Below, one piece after another: positions 39,370 through 49,479 of a stretch of 64,000 nucleotides of DNA. Source of the DNA: Glebionis coronaria (Eukaryota > Streptophyta > Magnoliopsida > Asterales > Asteraceae). The stretch covers positions 500,175,627-500,239,626 of the forward strand of contig CM046881.1 in the NCBI GenBank assembly GCA_025667525.1, in the 5' to 3' direction. Below the pieces are notes generated by a model, which was given only the letters and a program-made list of their open reading frames with translations, made no database searches and had not been told where the DNA came from. The translations under genes were made by a program, and so were the position numbers. Position 1 is the stretch's first letter, and each line of letters begins with the position of its first letter.

Positions 39370-40079
39370 TGATGAGACTGCTTTTATACATAGTCTCATC
39401 GTCCAGTTTGGGCTTAAAATGCATAAAATATCATTAAAACTGCCAAATATAAGCTCGTGTTTGTTGCTTGTGGATTTTAGGTGCGGATATTGAGGAAATG
39501 GAAAAAAGATCACAAGAATCAATCAAAAACGAACACGGGAAACGAAGCCGCACAATGAACCGGGCCCAAGAATGGAATTTCCAAAAATGACCTTGAAGTT
39601 TGAAGATTTGTCAAAATTGGTCCCTCAAGAATTGAAGACTTGTCATTTTATACCCCTGTAAATCCTCAAAATTACTTGTGGGTCCCTAAAATATCAAGTA
39701 TTTGCATATTTAGCCCTTGAAGAATGCCATAATTACAAAAGAGGTCCTTGATACAAGTTTGCAAAGTTGTTGTGCCAAAATTGACAAGTTGCCCAAACTT
39801 GTTTACAAAGGAAATGGGTTTTTTGCTATTTATTACAAGTTGAACAAGACAAGAGAGATGGGGGGCCAAACTGGCCAGACAACCAAACTTCACCCACCCA
39901 CTCATCACCCTACACGTCACCCAATACCGGACCCTACCCTTTTACCCAACCCAATACCCATTACCCAAAACCCACCACCCAGTTTATTTATTAAATTGGT
40001 TTAACCCCCAGTCAAACCCCAATACTTCCCACCAAAACACCAATTTAAAAAATACTTAACCCCTAAACGGATCAAACAC
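39370..40079 (+). repeat. 5' LTR of element B, first piece
   Basis: Starts TGATGAGACTGC and matches 61231-61938 of B's 3' LTR until element A begins. It includes the LTR-tip inverted repeat GATGAGACT / AGTCTCATC (39371-39379 and 39392-39400). The last five bases, AACAC, are A's target duplication. Confidence 0.92.
40075..40079. repeat. Target site duplication of element A (left copy)
   Basis: AACAC here and at 52559-52563. The unfilled site, one AACAC in GATCAAACACGCCC, is present at 61934-61938 in the other LTR of B. Confidence 0.95.
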
Positions 40080-40080
40080 T

Positions 40081-40110
40081 GATGAGATGGCATTTATACA
40101 TGATCTCATC
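40081..40110 (+). promoter_or_regulatory. LTR-tip inverted repeat (element A)
   Basis: GATGAGAT (40081-40088) pairs perfectly with ATCTCATC (40103-40110) across a 14-base loop. The same structure starts LTRs C and D. In B the arms are GATGAGACT and AGTCTCATC: the T:A pair of A is C:G in B, so pairing is kept. Function is unknown. Confidence 0.6.
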
Positions 40111-41139
40111 GTTCTTTTCGGGCTTTAAATGCATAAAAATGTCATAAAATACCATATATATGCTTGTGTTTGTTTACTTGTGTATTTTAGGTATGGATAT
40201 CGTGAAAAAGACAAAAGATCACAAGATACAAGGAAAAACGAACACGAGAAACGAAGCCGTACAAAGAACCGAGCCCTAATCATGGAATTTTCATCAAATA
40301 CCCTTGAAGACTTGAAGACAAGACAAGATTGATCATCATTTATTGAAGAAATGACACTTAAAACCCTTGTATATTGATAAGTACAAGTTTGGTCCCTTAA
40401 GTTTGTCAAAATTGCAAAAAGGTCCTTCAAGATTGAAGAAATGGCAAGATTAGTCCCTCAACAAATTCAAATTGCCAAAAATGGTCCCTCATGAAGATTA
40501 AGACACATTGAAGACCTTTGAAGATCAACATTGTCCAAGTTCAGCCCTTGAAATACTCAAAATAGCAAGAATAGTCCTTGGAAACATTTTGGAGAAAGTT
40601 TGTGCCAAAAGTGTCAATTGATGGAAGATATTAACAAAGGAAAGGAGATTTTAAGGCTGGAAATCTTTAAAGGCCAAAGAAACCAAAAACCAAGGACCAA
40701 AGTTGCCAAAGCTGGAACTTTCAAATAAAAATGCGCCTAACACCCAACAAACCCCCAATTTCGGATCAAATAGAGCACTATTCACCTTCTTACCACCCCA
40801 GATTTTACCCTCACATTTACTTGGGTAAAACTCAATTAAACTTGCACACACTTAATTCACACATGCCAAAACCCTTCCCACTCCTAAAAACCTGCATCCC
40901 ACTCATATGCACCAAAACCCCAATTCCCCAATCCACCAATCACATCATTCCTTAGCCTCCAAGACTAGTGACGTGGCAAAATGGACGTCTAAGATGCTAT
41001 GCTTGCTCACAAAGCAAAATTTAAAGGCCAAGATCAAATGGACAGCTCATATGCACTCAAAATCATTCAAGGGCACATTTGGGATTTTCTATGTATTAGG
41101 GTTTTATGTTTTTATGCTTCTAGGATGTTCTATAGGCTC

Positions 41140-41146
41140 TATAAAA
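41140..41146 (+). promoter_or_regulatory. LTR promoter TATA box (element A, 5' LTR)
   Basis: TATAAAAGGAGACC is followed by CCCTTTGTTCCAGTTTTTAG, with AATAAA at 41216-41221. The layout is shared with LTRs B, C and D. Transcription should start about 30 bases on, giving a short R region. Confidence 0.7.
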
Positions 41147-42242
41147 GGAGACCCAAGTTGTGGTGATCCCTTTGTTCCAGTTTTTAGTCTCTCACATGTA
41201 ATTCCTTTTTAAAGAAATAAAAAGTTTGGTTTTTGAAATATTCAAGTGTAATTCCTTTTTTATTGTTTTTAAAAGTTTGTGTGTTGTGAGGAGATTGATT
41301 CTGAGTTCCACTTTTATTTGGTTAAGCAACTTTGATTTTCAAAGTTGTTTAAGGTTTTGAGATTTTGAGAGATTTTGGTAAAATCTTCTCAAAAGGTTTT
41401 TGTTGTTAGGAGTTCATGTTTGTTGGTGATTTAAGTGTTATAGAAACATTTTAAGAAGATTAAAAAGGTTTTGAAAGTATTTTGGAAAGAAGAAAAAGGA
41501 AACATAAAAAATATATATTGTTATATTATTTTCTTGTTTTCTTTGTTTTGTGTTCAAATAGGTTGAAGGCTTGTTGATTTAGTTCAGCTCCAACCCGGGT
41601 TGGATTGGAGGAGGATTTTCATCCTCTAGGTTCTTGGATGTAAGAACCTAAGGTATCTTCCTTTTTCCTTGAAAAGTTCATTAAAGTGCTAGTTTATATG
41701 ATCTCATGTGATTTTGTTACTAAGTGTGTTATAGATAGTGGATTTGTGTTCTCAAGTGTTGTTATGCATGTTTTGAGATATTGGAACAAGTTTGCATAGG
41801 GTTTGTAAGGTTTTTCTTTGTTAAAATTGGTTTTCATAAAGTTAAAAGGGTGTTTGGCAACAGGTTTAAGCAGGTTATAATCATTGATTTGTGTTGCTAA
41901 AAGATGTTAGGTTATTAGATTAAGGTTAAGTTAGATGTTAGTAAGATGGTAATATAGTTTGGCACAAGTTTGGAGTGAATTTGTTGAGTTTAAAAGGATA
42001 AAGGGTGTTAAAAATCTGCATATTGCTATATTGCTTGGTTTTTCATGATTTTGATGCTTAATCTTTGAGTGCTTGGTGTTTAATTTGTGTGTTATTGACT
42101 CCTTGTGCTTCATTGAGCACAAGGGTGCCCCAATTGATCCAAAGTAATCTCCAAACAAGCTCATTGCCAAGCTCCTCTTGGCATCAAAAGTGCACAAGTG
42201 TGCACTTGTTTGATTCAGCAAAAAACAGGTCCGTCACACGAA

Positions 42243-42416
42243 TTGCGCCGCAAGTCATACTTGTTGCGGCGCAACTAAAGAAGCTGCAGATTTTTGGTAT
42301 TCCCGTTTCATCAGTTGCAGCGCAAGACCCAAGAACTGCGGCGCAACTTCAGGTGCTGCTGATCTTGGTGATCTCGCAACACTAGTTGCGGCGCAAGTCT
42401 AAACGCTGCGGCGCAA
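42243..42416 (+). repeat. Cluster of six TTGCGGCGCAA-type motifs in LTR A
   Basis: Near-palindromic 11-mers lie at 42243 (TTGCGCCGCAA), 42264 (TTGCGGCGCAA), 42315 (TTGCAGCGCAA), 42336 (CTGCGGCGCAA), 42386 (TTGCGGCGCAA) and 42406 (CTGCGGCGCAA). They are repeated 9,400 bases on in the 3' LTR (51643-51816). They stand out as CpG-rich in an AT-rich LTR and were not seen in LTRs B, C or D. Confidence 0.9.
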
Positions 42417-43162
42417 GACAGTGTTTTAATATTACTTTATTAATTAATTTTCAAAAATTTTATTTTTCTTTCTTTTTCATTTTTCCTAGGTTCTTTGTCA
42501 TTAATTAGGACTATTTCCATTTTTAGATTATTTTTATAACTTTTAGATTTATTTTTATAATTATTTTAAGTTTAATTGGTTTTTAATTACTTTTAATCAT
42601 TTTTAGAGTTTTAAAAATAGTTTTAATAAGTTTTAATTTTTAGAAAATTACTTTTTAGTCTTATAATAATATAAGTTGAGTAATAATTCAATAAAATCAT
42701 ATTTTTGACATTTGAATTAATTAAATTTAATTTTAGGGCTTTAATTAGCATTTAAAATTAATTATTTAATTAATAAAAGGTTTTAAAATATCTTTATTGG
42801 ATTTTTGTCTTTATTTATATTATTTTAGACTTGTTTTAGTCTTTTTAATCTTTTTCTCGATTTTGTTTTTGGTTTTAATAATTTTTAATTTTAGTGATTT
42901 TTCTACGGTTTTACGTTTTCGTTTTTCACGTCATAATATAATTTCCAAGAAACCGTCATTCCATCTCATCAATATTAATCTCAAAGAAATACAAGTTAAT
43001 TCACAACACCATACCTCCTTGGGAAACGAATCTTTCATCTTTTTTAAGTGATTGTGGGTCATTAGTGCACGGTTTTCCTAAACCGTCACTCGATACTTAC
43101 CGCTCATATTTAGTTGCTTGTTTTTCCTAAAGCAAGTTATCTAAATTTACTACAATCATTTT

Positions 43163-43180
43163 TGGCGCCGCTGCCGGGGA
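43163..43180 (+). other. Primer binding site, tRNA-Asp type (element A)
   Basis: TGGCGCCGCTGCCGGGGA, four bases after the LTR, matches the tRNA-Asp primer site of Athila elements (TGGCGCCGTTGCCGGGGA) with one mismatch. The same site follows LTR B. Confidence 0.88.
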
Positions 43181-43910
43181 GGTGTGTCGTGATTTAATTT
43201 GGAAAATTTTGTTTTTGATATTATCCATAATAGTATTTGTGTTAAGTGGAACTCCATTAACACGTATTATCGGTTTTCTCGGTTTTTCTTTGTGAATATT
43301 ATTAATATATTGTATTAAGTATCACAATAAAAATACAATATCTCCAAAAGTGTGAAAACACAACCTTGATTCGGGATTTCATCACTCGATCATTGTATTC
43401 GAATCTCAAACAAAAAGAAAAGGCAAAAATAGATAAATACTTTCGAGAAGCTCGATTTTGAAAAATACAAACTATAAGGTGGGTATAAGGCGGGTATTAT
43501 AAAATATACCCTAAGGAAAAAGGCTCTTAAGTGCTTCGCGCCGCCTCGTTTCCCCGCTTGCTTGTGAGTATTTTGAGATTGAAGGCTAATCGAGGGTTTT
43601 GCCGCCCAAAGTATTAATACGTATACTATATTTGCTTGGTTTTCTTTGTGATTAAACCCTCGTGAACAATTTGGTTTTCACCAAAGTTCTAAAGTCATTC
43701 GAAGGCGTTCACTCCACGTGATCGTTTTCATTCCTTTGAGGCTTCTTTAATCAAGAGTTTGATTCGAGGAGAGATTTTGTAGATTGTTGTCTACGAAGAT
43801 ACACCAAAAACCAAAAAAATTAAATATCATCAAAAACACAAAAAAATTGAAAATCCACAAAACAACCAAAAAGAATCTTCTTTGCTCACCTCCCATTCTT
43901 CGTGAAGTTT
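43181..43910 (+). other. Leader of element A, with conserved block and hairpin
   Basis: Untranslated leader between primer site and gag. A block at about 43479-43570 is almost the same in B (about 55632-55722). It contains the inverted repeat GGGTAT (43492-43497) / ATACCC (43506-43511) and then AAGTGCTTCGCGCCGCCTCG. By position it could carry packaging or dimerisation signals; that is inference. Confidence 0.7.
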
Positions 43911-46900
43911 ATGATCACTCGTAATCAAGCTAAACGAGCTCGTAAACGACTTCAAAAGCAAGCAAATCAAGGATCGTTGATTGTTGAAGAACCTCCAATT
44001 GTTGAACCTATTGTAGAACAAGAAGTCGTAATGGCTAATCGTACTATGATGGAGTTGCTACAAGCACCCACCGAGGGTTTTGGAGAGGCAATTGTTATTC
44101 CCGCCATCCTTGCGGAGAATTTCGAGATTAAGACGGGTTTAATGTCGATGTTGCAAGCAAACAAGTTTCGAGGTCACGAGAAAGACAACCCGCATTACCA
44201 CATTAGGAATTTCAACCGTCTCACCGCCACTAGCAAATTCAAAGATGTTCCGCATGACGCCATTAAGATGATGTTGTTTCCATATTCGTTGGATGGACCC
44301 GCTAAAATTTGGCTCGAGAAAGAACCGCCAAATTCGATTTTGACATGGGCCGATCTCGTTTCTAAGTTTGTGAACAAGTTTTTTCCACCATCGAAAACAA
44401 CACACTTAAAGAATGAGATTTCACGATTTGTGCAACGTAACAATGAAAGTTTTTCTATGGCATGGGAACGATTTAAGGAGATGTTACATGAATGTCCTCA
44501 TCATGATTTTTCGGAATTGCATCAAATTGATACTTTTTATAATGGGCTTAATGATCATGAACGAGATTATTTGAATGCCGCCGCGGGTGGTAATTTTTTG
44601 TGCAAGACGACAAATGAGGCTTTACAAATCATTGAAAATCGATCTAAGGTTTATAGCCCTCGTAACACACCGAGTGTTGCCAATATGGGTTCGTCATCGT
44701 CATCACAATCGTCTCGTGGTATTAATGCCTTACATGATGAAGCTAATGAGGAAAATCGGTTTTTTGATAGATTTGCTAATCTAATGTCCCATTGGAAGGC
44801 TCAAGAAGCTTCCAATTCCGCTTCGGTTAAAGCGGTTGCTAAGAGTTGTTTATCGTGTGGAGGAGCTCATGATTTATCCGAGTGCATTACCGCGGATGGT
44901 AACACTTCGAGTGCTTATGTAGCAACGGGAACTTACAACCAAAACGGCCAAGGTTCCCGCCAAAATCAAGCTCCACCAAACCAAAATGCTAACAATTATC
45001 GAAACAACAACCAAGGTAATTACCAAGGCAACACACGCAATTACAACAAAGGGAATTATCAAAGTGGGAATGGACAAATCTCTAATCAAAACCAAAACCG
45101 TGATTTTCAAAACACTACACAAGGTTTTCAAAATGCTCACACGAAAAATTTGCAAGGAGAATTTTTAGATTATGCAAAAGCAAATGATGCTAAATTTGAT
45201 AATATGCAACGTGAGATGATTAGCTTAAGGTCCGAGTTGAAAAACGAGCTTAAAAATGAACTTGCTAATGAACTTAAAACTCATGCTAATAAAATGGAAG
45301 GAAATGTCCAACGTCTTCAACAAAACCAACAAAAGATGGAATTAGGACAACATGAGATTAAGCAAGAGTTATTGAAAGCGGATGCTAGGCAATCAAAATT
45401 TGAGGACCGAATGGCTAAGATGTTTGAAGCTATCATGTGTAAGCCCTCTTCTTCGGGTGGTCTTCCTAGTGATACCATTGCAAACCCGAAGGGAGAAATG
45501 AAGGTTATTACTACACGAAGTGGTAAAACTTTCAAGGAACCAATCTCTCGTCTAAGTACTTCTACGGAGAAGGAAATCGAGAAAGAGCCCGAGGTGATGG
45601 TCGAAAAGGAGCACATTACAATCCCACGAAGTACCGCTCATACCACACCTACGGTTACACCAATACCAAGTATGGAACCCGAGATTCCAAGGCCATTGCC
45701 TAATGACCAACCCACACCACCTTTACCCTACCCTTCGAGACGAAACAAAGAGAAAGCACAAGAAAGGAACAATTATCAATTTGAGCTATTTATGAAAATG
45801 TTTCGTGATTTGCATTTTAACATAAGTTTTGCCGATGCTTTAATCATGATGCCTCGATTCGCCGCAAACTTCAAAAGTATGCTAAACAACAAAGAAAAGT
45901 TACAACAATCGTCTAGTTGTTCATCGGTTTTTCTAAGCCGCATACCACAAAAAGTCGGTGATCCCGGTAAATTTTTGATTCCATGTGCTATACAAGATAT
46001 GGAGGAATGCTACGCCTTGGCCGATCTTGGCGCTAGTATTAATTTAATGCCTCTCGAGATTTTCAAATCGCTTTCGCTTCCGGCTCTTACTCCTTCGAAC
46101 ATGTCCATCGAGATGGCCGATCATTCTACGATCATGGCATGTGGAGTAGCCGAGGACGTTTTCGTTAAAGTCGGAAAGTTTTACTATCCCGTTGACTTTA
46201 TCGTTGTAGACATTCCCATCGATCGAAAAGTTCCTCTCATTTTGGGTCGTTCATTTTTGGATACATCAAGAGCACTTATCGATGTTCATGCTCGAAAAAT
46301 CACCCTTCGTTTCAATGAAGAAGAACTTGTCATCAATGCAACACAAAACTCCAATCTTTCTCATGTATATTCTATTGCAACTTTAAACCATGGTGACTCG
46401 ACCAATGTCGTTTGCAAAGAATTTTCACCAAGAGTTTTAGGGAATGTCTCCAAAAACAAATTACCATTTCCTCCGCCGGTGGAGGTTATGAGTGCAAAGC
46501 CTACAAAGAAGAAACCATCAATACTTGAATCGAAAAATTCTTCGCCTCATCTCAAACATTCATTCTTGAAAAGTATTGATAAGTTGCCGGTTTCTACGGA
46601 AGATCTTTCGGATGATGAATATGTTGGCCCCGATGGGGAGGTTTTCTTCGTCAATAAACGTTTTGAGAACTTGCCACCACCAAAACCAAAACGGTTTCAA
46701 AATGTGAGAATTTTTAGTGTAACTAACATCGTCTTAGAAACACCGAATATTTTCGACATAATCAACAAGGGTTTTCATAAGGAGAGTTTAAAAGATAAAA
46801 AAGGAAAAGATCTTAAATGTGATTTAATTGATTTTTCTACAAATCTAACTCCGTCATCACCACGTGATTTGAGTACTACAAACTCGTCTACTCCTTTTGA

Positions 46901-47237
46901 CGATTTTTTGTGTGGTCTTAGTATGGGGGAAGCCCCTTATGTTCCCTCATCCTTGTCCACCGAGGACGAGATATTCGATCCCGGAATTTCATGTAAAGGG
47001 AAATCTCGGTCTTCCACCGATGCAATAAATGGAAACTATATCTATTTGCTTGGTGCGAGTCTACCTCGAGTAGCTCAAACGTTTGTCTTACCAATTATCT
47101 CACCCTTCTACTTCTCATCTATTTTCTTCAAACTCTTTGAGTTTATGGCTCATGTTGAAGTGACGTTGAATTGTTTTCTCCATGAAAACGAGAACGCCAT
47201 TTTCGACCCCGGTATTTTGCATCATCTAAGGATTTAG
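43911..47237 (+). CDS. Gag-protease polyprotein with novel C-terminal extension (1,108 aa)
   Basis: Structural and protease polyprotein of element A. The start is ATG at 43911 (MITRNQAKRARK); the frame is also open three codons upstream, but only from GTG. Order: basic N-terminus; Athila gag core about residues 115-235 (FPYSLDGPAKIWL, FFPPSKTTHLKNEI, FYNGLNDHERDYLNAA); zinc knuckle CX2CX3HX4C with C313, C316, H320 and C325, one residue shorter than usual; Asn/Gln-rich linker about 343-420; predicted coiled coil about 430-510; ITTRSGKT; Pro-rich stretch; retropepsin-like domain about 680-805 with catalytic D705 in ADLGASINLMP and VPLILGRSFLDT. After it comes an extension of about 290 residues instead of RT, with acidic patches and IFDPGI twice. 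I do not recognise this part; it is conserved in element B. Cytoplasmic particle formation is expected from the family. Confidence 0.93.
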   Translation: MITRNQAKRARKRLQKQANQGSLIVEEPPIVEPIVEQEVVMANRTMMELLQAPTEGFGEAIVIPAILAENFEIKTGLMSMLQANKFRGHEKDNPHYHIRNFNRLTATSKFKDVPHDAIKMMLFPYSLDGPAKIWLEKEPPNSILTWADLVSKFVNKFFPPSKTTHLKNEISRFVQRNNESFSMAWERFKEMLHECPHHDFSELHQIDTFYNGLNDHERDYLNAAAGGNFLCKTTNEALQIIENRSKVYSPRNTPSVANMGSSSSSQSSRGINALHDEANEENRFFDRFANLMSHWKAQEASNSASVKAVAKSCLSCGGAHDLSECITADGNTSSAYVATGTYNQNGQGSRQNQAPPNQNANNYRNNNQGNYQGNTRNYNKGNYQSGNGQISNQNQNRDFQNTTQGFQNAHTKNLQGEFLDYAKANDAKFDNMQREMISLRSELKNELKNELANELKTHANKMEGNVQRLQQNQQKMELGQHEIKQELLKADARQSKFEDRMAKMFEAIMCKPSSSGGLPSDTIANPKGEMKVITTRSGKTFKEPISRLSTSTEKEIEKEPEVMVEKEHITIPRSTAHTTPTVTPIPSMEPEIPRPLPNDQPTPPLPYPSRRNKEKAQERNNYQFELFMKMFRDLHFNISFADALIMMPRFAANFKSMLNNKEKLQQSSSCSSVFLSRIPQKVGDPGKFLIPCAIQDMEECYALADLGASINLMPLEIFKSLSLPALTPSNMSIEMADHSTIMACGVAEDVFVKVGKFYYPVDFIVVDIPIDRKVPLILGRSFLDTSRALIDVHARKITLRFNEEELVINATQNSNLSHVYSIATLNHGDSTNVVCKEFSPRVLGNVSKNKLPFPPPVEVMSAKPTKKKPSILESKNSSPHLKHSFLKSIDKLPVSTEDLSDDEYVGPDGEVFFVNKRFENLPPPKPKRFQNVRIFSVTNIVLETPNIFDIINKGFHKESLKDKKGKDLKCDLIDFSTNLTPSSPRDLSTTNSSTPFDDFLCGLSMGEAPYVPSSLSTEDEIFDPGISCKGKSRSSTDAINGNYIYLLGASLPRVAQTFVLPIISPFYFSSIFFKLFEFMAHVEVTLNCFLHENENAIFDPGILHHLRI

Positions 47238-47331
47238 TCCTTTATACCGGTTGCTTTTTGGGCCTTGTTTATCATGTAAGCCCCTTTGACCACACCATGA
47301 TTTTCCCTAAATGTTCACATTTTGAGGGGAT

Positions 47332-47351
47332 CGAGTCGAGCTCATGACTCG
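47332..47351 (+). promoter_or_regulatory. CGAGTC/GACTCG inverted repeat
   Basis: CGAGTC (47332-47337) and GACTCG (47346-47351) flank an 8-base loop, GAGCTCAT. In B the arms are identical (59417-59422, 59431-59436) and the loop is GAGCTTTT. It is followed in both by GTGCCTCGTGGGGGAGA. Function is unknown. Confidence 0.55.
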
Positions 47352-47710
47352 GTAATCAAAAACGAGGTGCCTCGTGGGGGAGATCCCATGCTTATCTTTA
47401 TGCTTTATGTTCACTAATAAGGGGACTTGTACCCTTCCAACTCGTTGTCTCGTGGTTGTTTGTGATTGTGTTATCTAGATCATCATCATCGTCTACGATT
47501 GAAGACTCTCGTGTTCGTTTACGTGAGCCTCCATCGTTCGTTTGAAGAAGTTTTTCACGATTCCATGACATATCCTTTATTGTTCTAACAATTATCTTTT
47601 AGCATAATTAATAAACGGCTTTAGATATATTGTTGATCACCCTTTCCATGCTAGATCCTAAGCATTCGATTCTTCGTCTCTAGTATGGGGGTGCTCCACC
47701 TTTAGACTCG

Positions 47711-47730
47711 AAACATTGAGGACAATGTTT
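47711..47730 (+). promoter_or_regulatory. AAACATTG-AGGA-CAATGTTT inverted repeat
   Basis: Perfect 8-bp arms around AGGA, followed within 10 bases by an AGTATGGGGG motif. The same 20 bases occur in B (59804-59823), and the central CATTG-AGGA-CAATG occurs in C right next to its LTR (35715-35728). Confidence 0.6.
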
Positions 47731-49467
47731 ACTTTTAGTATGGGGGGGTGAATAGGTACTTGCTTTGCTACGCCCTCACGTTTTCCAATTTTCAATGTTT
47801 TGTTAATAAGGCTAAAAATGGCCAAATTTTAAAATTTTTCTTAGTTTTCATAAGTGTTTTTAAGACACGAATGTATATTTTCCGATGGGTAGAATAAGAG
47901 TTAATTTTTGACTTGATGGGCATTTGGAGCCATTTACATTCCTTAACCCGCTCAATTCAAGTTTTGCTAGACTTTTATATAGGGAGCTTTAAAACGCGAA
48001 AGTCTTAATTCATTCGGGTTAAGAACAAGAACTTTTCGCAAGTTCCTATAATTGATTCTAGAAAGTCACTTATCAAGGGAACTATAAAATGCATTCTCTA
48101 AACTTGTAAAAGTCCAAGAAAGTGCAAGATCCTATAGGTGGCTTGAAAACCCAAAACTTTGATTTGATATAGTCTTAATGAAAGCTAATCCAAATTTGGC
48201 TTAATTTTGACTTGCATGGCTAAGTATTCACGAGTCTCTTTAATTAGAGGTCTTTAAATAGTGAAGAACGAGAAATGATAGAGTTAGACAAGTGATCATG
48301 CTAAACGTAGAACATGAAAGTGTTCTTTCAAAAACTCATGTGTTTTTAATTGTGGCTTTTTCTTCCCATAAGATCAATGCATTAGGAATAAAACATAATT
48401 GCAATAAGTAAGGTCGTACGGTTTGAAAGGTTACTTAGCCTCTAGCGCAAGATCGTTTAAAAGTTGCTCGGGGTTGAATAGAGTTCATAGCCAAGGCATA
48501 ACTTATGGAAGCGGGACGCGAAGATTGGCGATCATCCAAAAAGGCCCTAACAAGGCATGAGGAGCTCTATTTTTGCTAAAGATCCAAAGATGATGTGAAG
48601 TATCATTGTTCCAAAATCAATATGAAGGATCGAGACACACGACGAGAAGCTATTACTCCCCTAAAGAATGGAGAAAGTTATCCAAAAAGACCCTAACAAG
48701 GTATGAGGATAAATATATCCAAGTCCGAAAAGGAGGCGGATCGTTGTATATCAAAATCCAAAGTAAAGATTGAAGAAAAATGATGAAGTCGTGGTCCTAT
48801 ATGAAGAATCTCTCAAAAACATCAAGTGAAGAAATTCCAAATATATGAAGAGAAGACCATAATTTCGAGAACGTCTTCCCAAGATTTGAAGTATGAAGTA
48901 CATGCCAAATATCGGTCCGAGAAAGGTCTCAAATCGTGAAACGAGTTATGCCAAGATATGAACTTAAGGAGATACACGAGAAGCCGTTTTAAAAGATTTT
49001 GTCCTTCGGCTAACTATTGATCAAATCGTGCTACTTTGCTTTCGGACTAATAACTACTCAAATAAGTCAATATGAATCACTTGTGATCCATGACAAATAG
49101 ATAAAAAATGCTAGTAACCCATTTCCTTTTATAAAAACTAGGATTGCGGGGAGAAAAAGTATTACACAATTTGGACGTATGAGTAGTGTTAGCATTGTGA
49201 CTTGTACCAACAATGATCTTGTTTTTGCACTTAGCATGGAATGTATGACAATCAAGGATGACGAAATTTACTCTAAGGGACATTAACTTGTTTCTATTCT
49301 TAGACCCTAAAAGTCACATTTTGGTGATGAAAATCATACATTATGTCTTTTCACAATCTCGTAGTATGTTGCAAGTCTTTTACTCTTCAATAAAGGTTAA
49401 TAAAATTGAACTTTGGTGATGCTTAGATACTTTATTCTAGCATTGCGTGAGGGCACGGCAATGGCTT

Positions 49468-49479
49468 AGTATGGGGGAG
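49468..49479 (+). other. Polypurine tract of element A
   Basis: AGTATGGGGGAG abuts the 3' LTR. It is identical in B (61219-61230) and D (8746-8757), and would prime plus-strand DNA synthesis. Confidence 0.88.

Larger units (their letters stand above)
40080..43158 (+). repeat. 5' LTR of element A (3,079 bp)
   Basis: TGATGAGATGG to TACAATCA, followed four bases later by the primer site. It contains the LTR-tip inverted repeat, a TATA box, an AATAAA and a cluster of TTGCGGCGCAA-type motifs. Short frames inside it, present unchanged in the other LTR, show no coding features. Confidence 0.95.
47238..49479 (+). other. 3' non-coding region of element A
   Basis: No long frame. It holds three AGTATGGGGG purine motifs (47682-47691, 47737-47748, 49468-49479), a CGAGTC/GACTCG inverted repeat (47332-47351) and an 8-bp-arm inverted repeat (47711-47730). 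The part from 48697 on is nearly identical to the tail of element D. Open frames at 49067-49283 (minus) overlap each other and have no coding features. Confidence 0.8.

Noticed and set aside
40125..40430. Identical open frames in pairs 9,400 bases apart (such as 40125-40430 and 49525-49830) as duplicated genes
   Set aside because: They lie wholly inside the two LTRs of element A; the identity is that of the LTRs, and the frames have no coding features or conservation in LTR B.
42243..42416. CRISPR-like array of the TTGCGGCGCAA motifs
   Set aside because: Units are 11 bp with irregular spacing, in a plant LTR, and duplicated with the LTR.
43902..43910. Start of the gag frame at 43902
   Set aside because: That codon is GTG. 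The ATG at 43911 begins the MITRNQAKRARK string that corresponds to MLTRNQARRARK in element B.
47238..49479. An env-like gene after gag-protease, as in some Athila elements
   Set aside because: No long frame, signal peptide or membrane segment on the plus strand of A, and none between pol and LTR in C (35710-36094).
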